DNA of 64,000 nt from Pseudomonas umsongensis (GTDB lineage: Bacteria; Pseudomonadota; Gammaproteobacteria; Pseudomonadales; Pseudomonadaceae): assembly GCF_002236105.1 (NCBI RefSeq), contig NZ_NIWU01000004.1, forward strand, positions 484,655-548,654, given 5' to 3'. The notes beneath the pieces are model-generated. The model did not search any database. It was not told the DNA's origin and saw nothing but the letters and a program-made list of their open reading frames with translations. Both the position numbers and the translations under genes were made by a program. Below are positions 33,102-41,657 of the stretch, one piece after another; the stretch's first letter is position 1, and each line of letters begins with the position of its first letter.

Positions 33102-33347
33102 TTACATTCCCCTCCCCTTCCTCAACATCACATCCAGCTGATCCACCACCTCCGCCCAATCGGCGTCTTCCAGAATTTCATTGCGCAACAGATCCGCCTG
33201 GCTCGGGTTCCAGAAAAAAGCATCCGCCAGGTGCAGGTCCGGTTTGAGCGGTGAGTGGGTGGTGATGAATTTGTCGATGCTCTCGGCGTCGTCAGGCAGG
33301 CCGAGTTGCTTGAACAGGGAGGGAAGATTGTGGGTTGGGTTTTCCAT
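33102..33347 (-). CDS. DUF2789 protein
   Basis: ATG 33347 has GGAG six bases upstream; the longer frame runs into a REP element and is unlikely. The 81 residues (MENPTHNLPSLFKQLGLPDD...) match the DUF2789 family, with conserved FITTHSPL and DAFFWNPSQADLLRNEILEDADWAEVVDQLD. It is small, soluble and acidic; no function is known. It lies between the MarR promoter and the YbaK-like gene. Confidence 0.8.
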   Translation of the reverse strand: MENPTHNLPSLFKQLGLPDDAESIDKFITTHSPLKPDLHLADAFFWNPSQADLLRNEILEDADWAEVVDQLDVMLRKGRGM

Positions 33348-33390
33348 GTCGGGCTCCAGTAAAACTGATAAAGGGACCGCTGCGCGGTCA

Positions 33391-33454
33391 ATCGCGAGCA
33401 GGCTCGCTCCCACAGGGAAGGCGTTCACCTTGTGGGAGCGAGCCCGCTCGTGAA
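33391..33454. repeat. REP pair, GCTCGCTCCCACA family
   Basis: ATCGCGAGCAGGCTCGCTCCC and its near-complement (AGCGAGCCCGCTCGTGAAG) flank a short 20-bp spacer upstream of the DUF2789 gene. Confidence 0.85.
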
Positions 33455-33479
33455 GACGACAGCATTGACGAAACGATCC

Positions 33480-33941
33480 TCAATGACTCAACTCCCGCAC
33501 CTCTGCATGGGGCACCATTTTCAGGAATTGCGGCATGTCCATGTGCAACAGGTTGATGTGATTGCCAGCTTCCAGATAGATGTCTTTCTGTCGAGTCAGC
33601 AGCGGGTCGATGACAACGTCAAGTCCATAGGCTTCGCCCAGGGCCGGCACGGCCCCGCGTTCGCAGTCTTCAAACAGATGCGGAAGGTTGCTCTCGCGGG
33701 AAACCTGCCATTCACCGGTGCTGCGCACTTTGCTCAAGTCCAGGTGACGGCTGGCGGGAAGCACGGCCATCAGGTAATGCCCGTGGTGGTCGTCAAGAAT
33801 GACCGACTTGGCCACCCGTTCTGCAGGTATACCCGCCACCCGTGCGGTTTCGAGGCTGCTGGCCGAGTGGGGATGGGTGACGATGTCATATTCGCATTGA
33901 GCCTGCTCCAGGCTTTTCTGCACGGTTCTTGCCATACGCAT
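33480..33941 (-). CDS. YbaK/EbsC-family aminoacyl-tRNA deacylase
   Basis: ATG 33941 has GAGGTG six bases upstream and gives 153 residues; the frame upstream to 34070 is not supported. Family features are ARVAGIPAERVAKSVILDD (with the conserved Lys) and GAVPALGEAYGLDVVIDPLL. YbaK/ProX proteins hydrolyse mischarged aminoacyl-tRNA in trans (for example Cys- or Ala-tRNAPro). The residue specificity cannot be set from sequence here. Single gene. Confidence 0.85.
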   Translation of the reverse strand: MRMARTVQKSLEQAQCEYDIVTHPHSASSLETARVAGIPAERVAKSVILDDHHGHYLMAVLPASRHLDLSKVRSTGEWQVSRESNLPHLFEDCERGAVPALGEAYGLDVVIDPLLTRQKDIYLEAGNHINLLHMDMPQFLKMVPHAEVRELSH

Positions 33942-34137
33942 GATGCACCTCGGTGTCCGCAGAAACGCCTGGCGGACGATGGTTAACACTTTTGTACGTA
34001 GTAAAAGTCTAGGCCCGCTGGGGCAAACCAGCGGGAATTCCGCCCATCGGACAGGTCGACAACTGAGCAAAATTCATACAACCAGCTCCTCAACTAGACT
34101 GTATACAGAACCACCTGCGACTCTCCTGGAGGGTCAC

Positions 34138-34671
34138 GTGAACACTCGTTGTTGTGCGCTTGCGTTGCTGTTGGCATTGAGCGGAGTCGCCATCGCTGCG
34201 GACACCGCCGAACTGCCCGGTTCCAATCCCGCGGGGATCTGGCTGATCACTTTCGGTATCGCTTTTTTAATCGCCGAGGCGGCGCTGCCCAACTATGGCG
34301 TGATCGGTCTGGGCGGAATCGTGATGTTCGTGATCGGCGCAGTGATCCTGACCAATGCCGAACTGCCCGTGCCGTTGATGATCGGCCTGGGACTGCTCAG
34401 CGCGCTGCTCTTGATATTCCTGTTGATCCGCGCCCTCAAGACCCGACCGCGCCACACCGTCAGCGGTGACGCCGGCCTGTTGGGCAGCGTGACCCCGGTG
34501 CTGTCTTTGCAGGCCGGCGATGCGTGTCTGGGCTGGGTGCATCTACAGGGCGAACACTGGCAGGTATCGAGCGCCCAGCCATTGCAGGTCGGGCAAAAGG
34601 TCCGGGTGGTGGCGCGCAAGGGATTGTTGCTGGAAGTGGCCGCGGCTGACGCGGTAACGGTTGGAGGTTAG
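34138..34671 (+). CDS. NfeD-family membrane protein
   Basis: GTG 34138 with CTGGAGG five to six bases upstream starts a signal peptide (MNTRCCALALLLALSGVAIA); the frame extends further upstream but without a good start. Of 177 residues, helices lie at about 28-50, 55-75 and 80-102, followed by a C-terminal OB-fold (about 115-175, GDAGLLGSVTPV and GWVHLQGEHWQVSS) of the NfeD family. This is the short form without the ClpP-like protease domain. It is encoded two bases before the slipin gene, the usual partner; together they form a membrane microdomain scaffold. Confidence 0.88.
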   Translation: MNTRCCALALLLALSGVAIAADTAELPGSNPAGIWLITFGIAFLIAEAALPNYGVIGLGGIVMFVIGAVILTNAELPVPLMIGLGLLSALLLIFLLIRALKTRPRHTVSGDAGLLGSVTPVLSLQAGDACLGWVHLQGEHWQVSSAQPLQVGQKVRVVARKGLLLEVAAADAVTVGG

Positions 34672-34673
34672 CC

Positions 34674-35432
34674 ATGGGTCTGCAAATCGGTTTTGTCGCG
34701 CTGCTGCTACTGCTGATCGCACTGGCGGGGGCGACGTTCCGCATCCTGCGCGAGTACGAGCGTGGGGTGGTGTTCCAGCTCGGACGCTTCTGGCAGGTCA
34801 AGGGCCCCGGCCTGATCCTGCTGATTCCGGTGATCCAGCAAATGGTCCGGGTCGACTTGCGCACCATCGTCCTCGACGTCCCGACGCAAGATGTTATCAC
34901 CCGCGATAACGTCTCGGTCAAAGTCAATGCAGTGCTGTACTTTCGAGTACTTGATCCACAGAAGGCAATCATCCAGGTCGAAGATTTTCTCATGGCCACC
35001 AGCCAGCTGGCGCAAACCACCTTGCGTGCGGTGCTCGGTAAACACGAACTTGATGAACTGCTGGCTGAGCGAGAACGACTGAACATCGACATCCAGCAAG
35101 TTCTCGACGCCCAGACCGACGCTTGGGGCATCAAGGTTGCCAATGTCGAAATCAAACACGTGGATCTCAACGAATCGATGATCCGCGCCATCGCCAGACA
35201 AGCAGAAGCGGAACGCGAACGCCGGGCCAAGGTGATCCACGCGGAAGGCGAATTGCAGGCGTCGGAAAAACTCATGCAAGCCGCCGAAATGCTCGGCCGC
35301 CAACCCGGCGCCATGCAGCTGCGTTATATGCAGACACTGAGCTCGATCGCCGGAGACAAGAGTTCGACCATTGTCTTCCCGTTGCCGATCGAATTGCTCA
35401 AGGGTATGGCGGATCTGTCGGCTAAACCTTGA
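34674..35432 (+). CDS. Slipin (SPFH/band 7 protein)
   Basis: 252 residues. One N-terminal membrane segment (about 3-22) is followed by the SPFH domain (about 25-195), with REYERGVVFQLGRFWQVKGPGLILLIPVIQQMVRVDLRT and LDVPTQDVITRDNVSVKVNAVLYFRV. An Ala/Glu-rich coiled coil (IARQAEAERERRAKVIHAEGE) and a hydrophobic oligomerisation tail follow. GGAGG lies seven bases from ATG, in the end of nfeD. Stomatin-like proteins organise membrane domains; the specific client is unknown. Confidence 0.93.
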   Translation: MGLQIGFVALLLLLIALAGATFRILREYERGVVFQLGRFWQVKGPGLILLIPVIQQMVRVDLRTIVLDVPTQDVITRDNVSVKVNAVLYFRVLDPQKAIIQVEDFLMATSQLAQTTLRAVLGKHELDELLAERERLNIDIQQVLDAQTDAWGIKVANVEIKHVDLNESMIRAIARQAEAERERRAKVIHAEGELQASEKLMQAAEMLGRQPGAMQLRYMQTLSSIAGDKSSTIVFPLPIELLKGMADLSAKP

Positions 35433-35433
35433 G

Positions 35434-36933
35434 TCAGCGTTGCGCCGCCAGCGGATAAACCGACTCCCATCCGCCACCCAGTGCCTTGTACAACCCGACT
35501 GCTGCCAGCGACACGCCGGTGGAACTCTCCACCCATTGCTCCTGGGTCGCCAGCAATGCGCCTTGCACGGTAAGGACGTTGACGAAGTCCACCACGCCCT
35601 CGACATATTGCCGTTGCGCGGTTTGCAGGGCGATACGGTTCTGGCGTACCGCTTCGGCGAGGCTGTCGCGGCGCAGTTGGCTGGCGTTGTAAGCGCTCAA
35701 TTGGTCGTCGATTTCATGCCAGGCGCGCAATACGGTTTGCTGATAGGCGATGGCCGCTTCCTGTTGCTGGGCTTCGCGCAGGTTCAGCACGCCGCGCAGG
35801 CGGCCGCCGTCGAACAGCGGCAGGCTGAATTGCGGGCCGATGCCGAACGTGCGTGAACCCCAGGAACCGAAATCGCTCAGTTGCATGGCTTGCGAACCGA
35901 CGCTGCCTGACAGGGTAATCCGTGGATAAAAATCCCCCTTGGCCACGCCGATGCTCGCGGTCGCGGCATGCAGGCGGGCTTCGGCCTGGCGAATGTCCGG
36001 GCGGCGCTCGGCCAGTTGCGAAGGCAGGCCGATGGCAACCTGGCGCGGCGTTTGCGGCACCGGCGCGTCAGTGGATAACTCGGCCGCCAGCGCCTGGGGA
36101 GGTTCCCCCATCAACAGGCTCAAGGCGTTGATCAGTTGGGCCTGGCGCTGCTCCAGTGCTGGCAGGCGCGACTCGATGGCCGCGACCTGGGCGGCGGCTT
36201 CGGCGACATCAAGGTCCGTTGCGACACCATCAGCCAGGCGCAGCTGCGAAAGTTTCAGGCTGTGCCGAGCGACCTCGAGGTTCTGTTCGGTAACGGCACG
36301 GGTGTTCTGCACTCCGCGCAGTTGAATGTAGTCCTGAGCGGTTTCCGACAGCACCGACAACAGCACACCACGACGGTCGTTTTCGGCGACTTCCACGGTG
36401 GCATTGGCGGCCTCGGTTTCGCGGCGCACGCGACCCCAGAAATCCAGCTCCCAAGAGGCGGAGAAGCCGGCATCCCAGAGACTGAATGCAGAATTGCCGT
36501 TGTGCCCCGACGGATCGCTCAGGCCTTCGCCGCTGTTGCGTTTACGGGCGTAACTACCCGTGGCGGCGGTATTCGGATAGCGGTCGGCGGTGATCACCTG
36601 GCGTAAAGCACGGCTTTGTTGCAAGCGGCTGCTGGCGAGTTTCAGGTCAAGGTTGTCGCTCAGGGCACGTTGAGTGAGGGCCGAGAGTTGCGGATCGTTG
36701 AACACTTGCCACCAGCGTTCGTTCATCGTCTCCTCACTGGCCTGGCTGGCGGCGGCCTTGGATGGTTTCGCCCACTCGGTGACTTGCTGTGCCTGAGGTT
36801 TTTGGAAGTCCGGGCCTACGGTGCAGGCTGACAGGCTCATCACGAGCAAGGCACAAAGGGTGAGTCGAGACGGATGGCCTCTTCGCGAGCAGGCTCGCTC
36901 CCACAGGGGATCGCAATCAACGAAGATACTCAT
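35434..36933 (-). CDS. Outer-membrane efflux lipoprotein of EmrAB-type pump
   Basis: 499 residues from ATG 36933, which overlaps the adaptor stop (ATGA). Lipobox MSLSAC puts the lipidated Cys at residue 37, and the mature protein starts TVGPDFQKP. Two OEP repeats follow, including LAERRPDIRQAEARLHAATASIGVAKGDFYPRITLSG. The first 36 residues are unusual: residues 10-19 (LWERACSRRG) are encoded by a REP palindrome (36882-36906), so the signal peptide has a long REP-derived N-region. A downstream non-ATG start is possible. It serves the EmrB/EmrA genes upstream. Confidence 0.88.
   Translation of the reverse strand: MSIFVDCDPLWERACSRRGHPSRLTLCALLVMSLSACTVGPDFQKPQAQQVTEWAKPSKAAASQASEETMNERWWQVFNDPQLSALTQRALSDNLDLKLASSRLQQSRALRQVITADRYPNTAATGSYARKRNSGEGLSDPSGHNGNSAFSLWDAGFSASWELDFWGRVRRETEAANATVEVAENDRRGVLLSVLSETAQDYIQLRGVQNTRAVTEQNLEVARHSLKLSQLRLADGVATDLDVAEAAAQVAAIESRLPALEQRQAQLINALSLLMGEPPQALAAELSTDAPVPQTPRQVAIGLPSQLAERRPDIRQAEARLHAATASIGVAKGDFYPRITLSGSVGSQAMQLSDFGSWGSRTFGIGPQFSLPLFDGGRLRGVLNLREAQQQEAAIAYQQTVLRAWHEIDDQLSAYNASQLRRDSLAEAVRQNRIALQTAQRQYVEGVVDFVNVLTVQGALLATQEQWVESSTGVSLAAVGLYKALGGGWESVYPLAAQR
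36882..36906. repeat. Single REP inside the outer-membrane factor gene
   Basis: One copy of TTCGCGAGCAGGCTCGCTCC plus CACAG lies in the 5' coding part of the gene at 35434-36933. It is the only REP in the window within an apparent coding region. Confidence 0.8.
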
Positions 36934-37994
36934 CGCTGCGCAACCTCATTGGCCTTCGCACCAGCCGTATCGATACTCGCCTCCACCGACATCCCCACCC
37001 GCAACCGTTCGGCTAACGGCTGACCCGGTTCCAGCACGATCTTCACCGGAATCCGCTGCACCACCTTGGTGAAGTTGCCCGTCGCGTTATCCGGCTTGAT
37101 TGAAGCAAAGGTCACGCCGGTGGCCGGTGCGATGCTCTCGACCCGGCCGTTCAGCGCTGCGCCGCCAAAGGTGTCGACACGCACCTGCACGTCCTGCCCT
37201 GGCTGCACATTCGTCAGTTGGGTTTCCTGGAAGTTGGCCACCACATAGGCTTGCGCCAGCGGTACCACGGCGAGCAGTTTGCTGCCCGGCGTGACATAGG
37301 CCCCGACACGCAACGCGCGCTCACCGACCATGCCATCCTGCGGCGCGGTAATACGTGTGTAAGACAGTTCGTAACTGGCGATTTCCAGCTTTGCCTGCGC
37401 CCGTTTCAACCCACCTTCTGCTCCGTCACGCTGGGCCGTAAGGATATCCACCTGCTTGCGCTCCGCCGCCAGCACCGCCGTGACATTGGCCAACCGGGCA
37501 GTAGCCTGATCGATGCGCGTGCGCGCTTGCTGAGCATTCTGCACCGTGCCGGCACCGACCCCGGCCAGGTGGTCGTATCGGTTCAGTTCATGTTGAGCGA
37601 AGGCTATTTCAGCCTTGGCGGACACTACCTGTGCCTGTGCCTGGGCGATCACCGAGGCCTGACGCTCAAGCGTCGCCCGGGCATTTTGCAGTTGCGCCTG
37701 AGCCACCACGGCTTCGGCGGCGGCCGCTTCGGCGGCGGCGCGCAGGTCGCGATCATCGATCAGCGCCAGCAGTTGCCCGGCCTTGACCTGCTGGTTGTCT
37801 TCCACCAGCACTTGCTTGATGAATCCGGCAACGCGCGGCACCACCAGTGTGTAGTCAGCCGAGACATAGGCATCATTGGTGCTCTGCTCTGTGCGCTGGC
37901 CAAACAGGCCGGGCGCCAGCAGATAAATCAGTACGCCCGTCGCGATCACGACGGCGACGCCAACAGCTACTTTTTGCTTGGATTGAGTCGTCAT
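36930..37994 (-). CDS. EmrA-type HlyD adaptor
   Basis: ATG 37994 with AGAAGG upstream gives 354 residues; the longer frame would overlap the EmrB gene. One membrane anchor (about 8-29, VAVGVAVVIATGVLIYLLAPGLFG) is followed by STNDAYVSADYTLVVPRVAGFIKQVLVEDNQQVKAGQLLALID (lipoyl half). A long Ala/Gln-rich coiled-coil hairpin (about 90-215) and the second lipoyl half and barrel (ITAPQDGMVGERALRVGAYVTPG) follow. It couples the EmrB-like transporter to the outer-membrane factor. Confidence 0.92.
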   Translation of the reverse strand: MTTQSKQKVAVGVAVVIATGVLIYLLAPGLFGQRTEQSTNDAYVSADYTLVVPRVAGFIKQVLVEDNQQVKAGQLLALIDDRDLRAAAEAAAAEAVVAQAQLQNARATLERQASVIAQAQAQVVSAKAEIAFAQHELNRYDHLAGVGAGTVQNAQQARTRIDQATARLANVTAVLAAERKQVDILTAQRDGAEGGLKRAQAKLEIASYELSYTRITAPQDGMVGERALRVGAYVTPGSKLLAVVPLAQAYVVANFQETQLTNVQPGQDVQVRVDTFGGAALNGRVESIAPATGVTFASIKPDNATGNFTKVVQRIPVKIVLEPGQPLAERLRVGMSVEASIDTAGAKANEVAQR

Positions 37995-38020
37995 GAAAAC
38001 CTTCTGTTTCAGTGATGCGT

Positions 38021-39556
38021 TCAAGTCGGCGCACGGGGCGGATAGATCCGCGTCGGCAGCCAGAAAATCAGCAGGATCAGCGCCAATGCGACGCCGGCCA
38101 TGCACAGGTAAAGGTCCGAGGCGGCCAGCACCACGGCCTGCTCATGCAGCCGGTGGGCAAGGCCCGGGGCGTCGCTGTCGACCAGGGGAGAGTTGCCGAG
38201 ACGGTCCACCAGCATGGTCGAGTGAAAATGCAGGCGCTGCGTGGTCAGGGTTTCCAGCACGCCGGTGGCGACCACTGCTGCCAGGCCTTTCACGGTGTTG
38301 AACCAGGACGACGCAAACGGCCCGTCCATGGGGTTGATGCTGCCAGTCGAGAGCATCAGCAGCGGCAGGACCGCCATGGGTTGACCGAAGATCTGCAGCA
38401 GTTGCAGGACATAGAACTCGTCGCGAATCCACGCCGAGGTCAACTGCGAACCGCCGATGCAGGACAACACCAGCATGCTCAGGCCGATCCCCAATACCCA
38501 GCGGCAATCGACCCAGCGCAGGTTGCACAGCGCTGCCACCAACGGCAGCGCTATCAATTGCGGGAGCGCCGCCAGCAGGGTGATGGGTGCAGTTTGTACC
38601 GGGCGATACCCCTGAACCTGCGCCAGATAGCTGGAAGGAATTACTACCACCGCCAGCAACACCACCAGCACGCCGGCCAGGGTGACCAGCGCGAACGACA
38701 GATTGCGGATGCCGAGCATCTGCATCTTGAAAAACGGAATCGGCTGCGACCACTCGTTGATCAAAAACAGCACCAGCAACAGCGTACCGCCCACCAGCAA
38801 TCCAACAATCAGGCTCGACTCGAACCAATCCAGCCGATTGCCCTGCAAGATGCCAATCACCAGCATGCAGATCGCCGGAAAACCCAACAGCAAACCACGC
38901 CAGTTGAACTGTTTGAAACGCTCCAGCCGCAGCGGGTCCTGGGGTATGCCGTAGGCAACCGCGACCAGGGCAATCAAGCAGGGTACGACCACTTGCCAGA
39001 AGGTCCACTGCCAGCCCACATACTCGGTCCAGAGGCCTGCCAGTGGCGTGCCCAGGCCCGGGCCAAAAGTCGCCGTCAGGGCATAACCAGCCAATCCGTA
39101 GAGTTTTACATTGGCTGGCAGAAAACGCAGGGCAACGGTCATCAGCATCGGCGGCAGCGCGCCACCGGCCAGCCCCTGCAACGTGCGCAGGACCAGCAGG
39201 CTTTCGTAGTTCGGCGCCAGCGGGCACAACACCCCCAACAGCGTGAAGGCACTGATGGCGTAAAGGGTGAAGCGCCGCAGCGAGAACGTGACGGCACACC
39301 AAGGCGCAAACGCCATGGCAGCCACCGAGGTCGCGGCATAGCAAGCAACCAGCCAAGTGCCTTCGTCGTAACCGATGGCCAACCCGCCACGGATATCGGC
39401 CAGGGCAACCTTGGTCACCATCTCGTTCAGGCCCGACACCAGCACTGCCAGCAACACGCCAACCAGGCCGATGATGATCCGCGGGCCGAAGACCGGTGGT
39501 GTGGCGGCCGTCGGGCTGGTCGCGGCGAGAGGTGCCGTGACCGTGAGGGAAGTCAT
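38021..39556 (-). CDS. EmrB/QacA-type DHA2 major facilitator exporter
   Basis: 511 residues with about 14 hydrophobic helices, the DHA2 drug:proton antiporter layout. Motifs include NEMVTKVALADIRGGLAIGYDEGTWLVACYAATSVAAMAFAPW in the first helices and LQGLAGGALPPMLMTVALRFLP. It is the first gene of the emrB-emrA-OMF unit, 26 bp before the adaptor. Export of hydrophobic toxins or aromatic compounds is expected. A LysR gene lies upstream on the same strand behind a REP pair and could be its regulator. Confidence 0.9.
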   Translation of the reverse strand: MTSLTVTAPLAATSPTAATPPVFGPRIIIGLVGVLLAVLVSGLNEMVTKVALADIRGGLAIGYDEGTWLVACYAATSVAAMAFAPWCAVTFSLRRFTLYAISAFTLLGVLCPLAPNYESLLVLRTLQGLAGGALPPMLMTVALRFLPANVKLYGLAGYALTATFGPGLGTPLAGLWTEYVGWQWTFWQVVVPCLIALVAVAYGIPQDPLRLERFKQFNWRGLLLGFPAICMLVIGILQGNRLDWFESSLIVGLLVGGTLLLVLFLINEWSQPIPFFKMQMLGIRNLSFALVTLAGVLVVLLAVVVIPSSYLAQVQGYRPVQTAPITLLAALPQLIALPLVAALCNLRWVDCRWVLGIGLSMLVLSCIGGSQLTSAWIRDEFYVLQLLQIFGQPMAVLPLLMLSTGSINPMDGPFASSWFNTVKGLAAVVATGVLETLTTQRLHFHSTMLVDRLGNSPLVDSDAPGLAHRLHEQAVVLAASDLYLCMAGVALALILLIFWLPTRIYPPRAPT

Positions 39557-39664
39557 TGTTGCGAGCTCCGGGATTTGAAGTCCGAAACATTCTATGAAGC
39601 GTGTGACCTGACGAAAACTGACTTATCGACAGGTTATAAGTGCGTTACACGCAATGCTGCAGAA

Positions 39665-39759
39665 CCTGTGGGAGCGAGCCTGCTCGCGAAAGGGTTGTAA
39701 CATTCACCATCACCGTTGACTGACACCCCGCTATCGCGAGCAGGCTCGCTCCCACAGGT
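39665..39759. repeat. REP pair, GCTCGCTCCCACA family
   Basis: TGTGGGAGCGAGCCTGCTCGCG and its inverted copy flank a 45-bp spacer between the LysR stop (39768) and the EmrB promoter region. Confidence 0.85.
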
Positions 39760-39767
39760 TCATTCGT

Positions 39768-40703
39768 TCAACTCACCACCGGTTGCGCTGCCAACCACGT
39801 CTCGTCACAGCAAGCTTTCAGCGTTTCACGCAGCCAGCGGTGAGCGGGGTCATTGTCGAAGCGCGGGTGCCAGGCCTGGTTAAGCACGATGGTCGGCAAT
39901 GGAATGGGCAAGGTGAACGAGCGTAATTTCAGCCCCAGTCGACGCACGCTCAACAGCGTCTCCCTGGGCACCGGCAGAATCAGGTCGGAATCGGGCAAGG
40001 CAAACATCGCCGCGTGGAAACTTGGCGCAATCACCGCCACTCGCCGCTCCAGGCCCAGGGCGTTGAGCGCCGCATCGATCGGCCCGCGAGCGATCCCGCG
40101 ACGGGACATGCTGATATGTGAATAGCCAGCAAAACGTTCTGCGGTGATTTCTTGATCGAGCAAGGGGTGATCCTCGCGCACCAGGCCGACAAACTGGGTG
40201 GAGAACAGATTCTGCACCTTCACTTCCGGCATCAACGGCCGGTTGTTGCTGACGCTCAGATCGATGCGACCCTCTCGCAAGGCCTCATCATCGCCATCGC
40301 CCTCTGGCGCAAAACGTAATTCGCAGTGCGGGGCCTGACGCTCCATGGTGTCGAACAGCTTGCCGCCATAGATGCCGATGAAAAAATCGTTGGCCCGAAT
40401 ACTGAAGCGCCGGCGCAGGCTGCCCAGGTCCACAACCCTGGCCGAGTGGAACAAGTGCGCGGCCTGCTCTACTACGTCGCGTACCTGCTCGCGTAATTCA
40501 AGTGCCTTTGGCGTCGGCACCAGACCACGGCCGGCTCGCACCAGGATCGGATCACCGATGGCTTCGCGGATACGCGTCAGGGTGCGGCTCATGGCCGCCG
40601 GGCTGAGATTCATTCGCCGCGCGGCGCCCACCACACTGCCCTCGTCGAGCAAGGCGTCGAGGGCGACCAACAGGTTCATATCTGGTAGTTGCATGGAGAG
40701 CAC
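39768..40703 (-). CDS. LysR-family transcriptional regulator
   Basis: 311 residues from GTG 40703, which has AAGG five bases upstream; an ATG three codons later has no such site. The N-terminal helix-turn-helix (about 10-65) reads LDEGSVVGAARRMNLSPAAMSRTLTRIREAIGDPILVRAGRGLVPTPKALEL, and the effector domain (about 95-305) is complete. It lies 65 bp after tauC-like and 210 bp before emrB, all on one strand, so it could control either unit. The effector is unknown. Confidence 0.88.
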   Translation of the reverse strand: MLSMQLPDMNLLVALDALLDEGSVVGAARRMNLSPAAMSRTLTRIREAIGDPILVRAGRGLVPTPKALELREQVRDVVEQAAHLFHSARVVDLGSLRRRFSIRANDFFIGIYGGKLFDTMERQAPHCELRFAPEGDGDDEALREGRIDLSVSNNRPLMPEVKVQNLFSTQFVGLVREDHPLLDQEITAERFAGYSHISMSRRGIARGPIDAALNALGLERRVAVIAPSFHAAMFALPDSDLILPVPRETLLSVRRLGLKLRSFTLPIPLPTIVLNQAWHPRFDNDPAHRWLRETLKACCDETWLAAQPVVS

Positions 40704-40768
40704 GCATGCCTTATCAGGATTGATTCAGGCGCAATGCTAGCAAATCATTGACAGGCAGACTCAACGGA

Positions 40769-41635
40769 TCAGCGCTGCATCCCCCACCGCTTCACCGTCA
40801 CCCGCTCCAACGTATCAAACACCAGATTCTCAACCAGCAACCCAATCAGAATCACCACCGCCAACCCGGCAAACACCTTGTCCGTGTACAGCTCATTACG
40901 GTTCTGGAAGATGTACCAACCCAACCCACCCTTGCCACTGGTCGCGCCAAACACCAGTTCGGCAGCGATCAACGTGCGCCAGGCAAAGGCCCAGCCGATT
41001 TTCAAGCCGGCGAGGATCGATGGCAGCGCCGCCGGGATCAGGATGAACAGCACCAGGCGCAGGCCCTTGAGGCCGTAGTTGCGCCCGGCCATGCGCAGGG
41101 TTTCCGAGACGCCGAGAAAGCCTGCGTAGGTATTGAGCGCCAGGGCCCAGAGCACCGAATGCACCAGTACGAAGATCAGGCTGTTCTGCCCCAGTCCGAA
41201 CCACAGCAACGCCAACGGCAGCAGGGCAATCGCCGGCAACGGGTTGAACATCGAGGTCAGGGTGCTGAGCAGGTCGCGGCCCAATTGCGTCGACACCGCC
41301 AAGGTGGTCAGGGCGAAGGCCAGGACGATGCCGATCAGGTAGCCCTTGAGCAGCACCACCAGGGAAATCCACACTTTACCCAGCAATTCGCCGCTGAGCA
41401 GGCCGTCGTACAGCGCATGCGTGGTCTGCACAAAACTTGGCAGCAGCAGATCGTTGTTCTGATAACGGGCAACGGCTTCCCAGAGTACGGCGAGCAAAAT
41501 CAGGATCAGGCTTTTGCGCAGCCAACCCTGTTGCCACAGGCGTTGGCCAAGCGGCAGTTCGCGTTCCAGCGGTACGCTGGTGAGTGGCTGCAAAACCGTT
41601 TCGAACTCTTCACGCGGGGATGATAAATGGCTCAT
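40769..41635 (-). CDS. tauC: Sulfonate-type ABC transporter permease (TauC/SsuC family)
   Basis: 288 residues, with six predicted membrane helices. A charged N-terminal tail precedes them (residues 1-35). The EAA-like loop GVSETLRMAGRNYGLKGLRLVLFILIPAALPSILAGLKIGWAFAWRTLIAAELVFG is the signature of the nitrate/sulfonate/taurine class. It works with the ATPase and binding protein encoded upstream. The tau name follows family resemblance; other sulfonates or sulfate esters are possible substrates. Confidence 0.82.
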   Translation of the reverse strand: MSHLSSPREEFETVLQPLTSVPLERELPLGQRLWQQGWLRKSLILILLAVLWEAVARYQNNDLLLPSFVQTTHALYDGLLSGELLGKVWISLVVLLKGYLIGIVLAFALTTLAVSTQLGRDLLSTLTSMFNPLPAIALLPLALLWFGLGQNSLIFVLVHSVLWALALNTYAGFLGVSETLRMAGRNYGLKGLRLVLFILIPAALPSILAGLKIGWAFAWRTLIAAELVFGATSGKGGLGWYIFQNRNELYTDKVFAGLAVVILIGLLVENLVFDTLERVTVKRWGMQR

Positions 41636-41657
41636 CGGGCCCTCCTCTCAAACTGGC

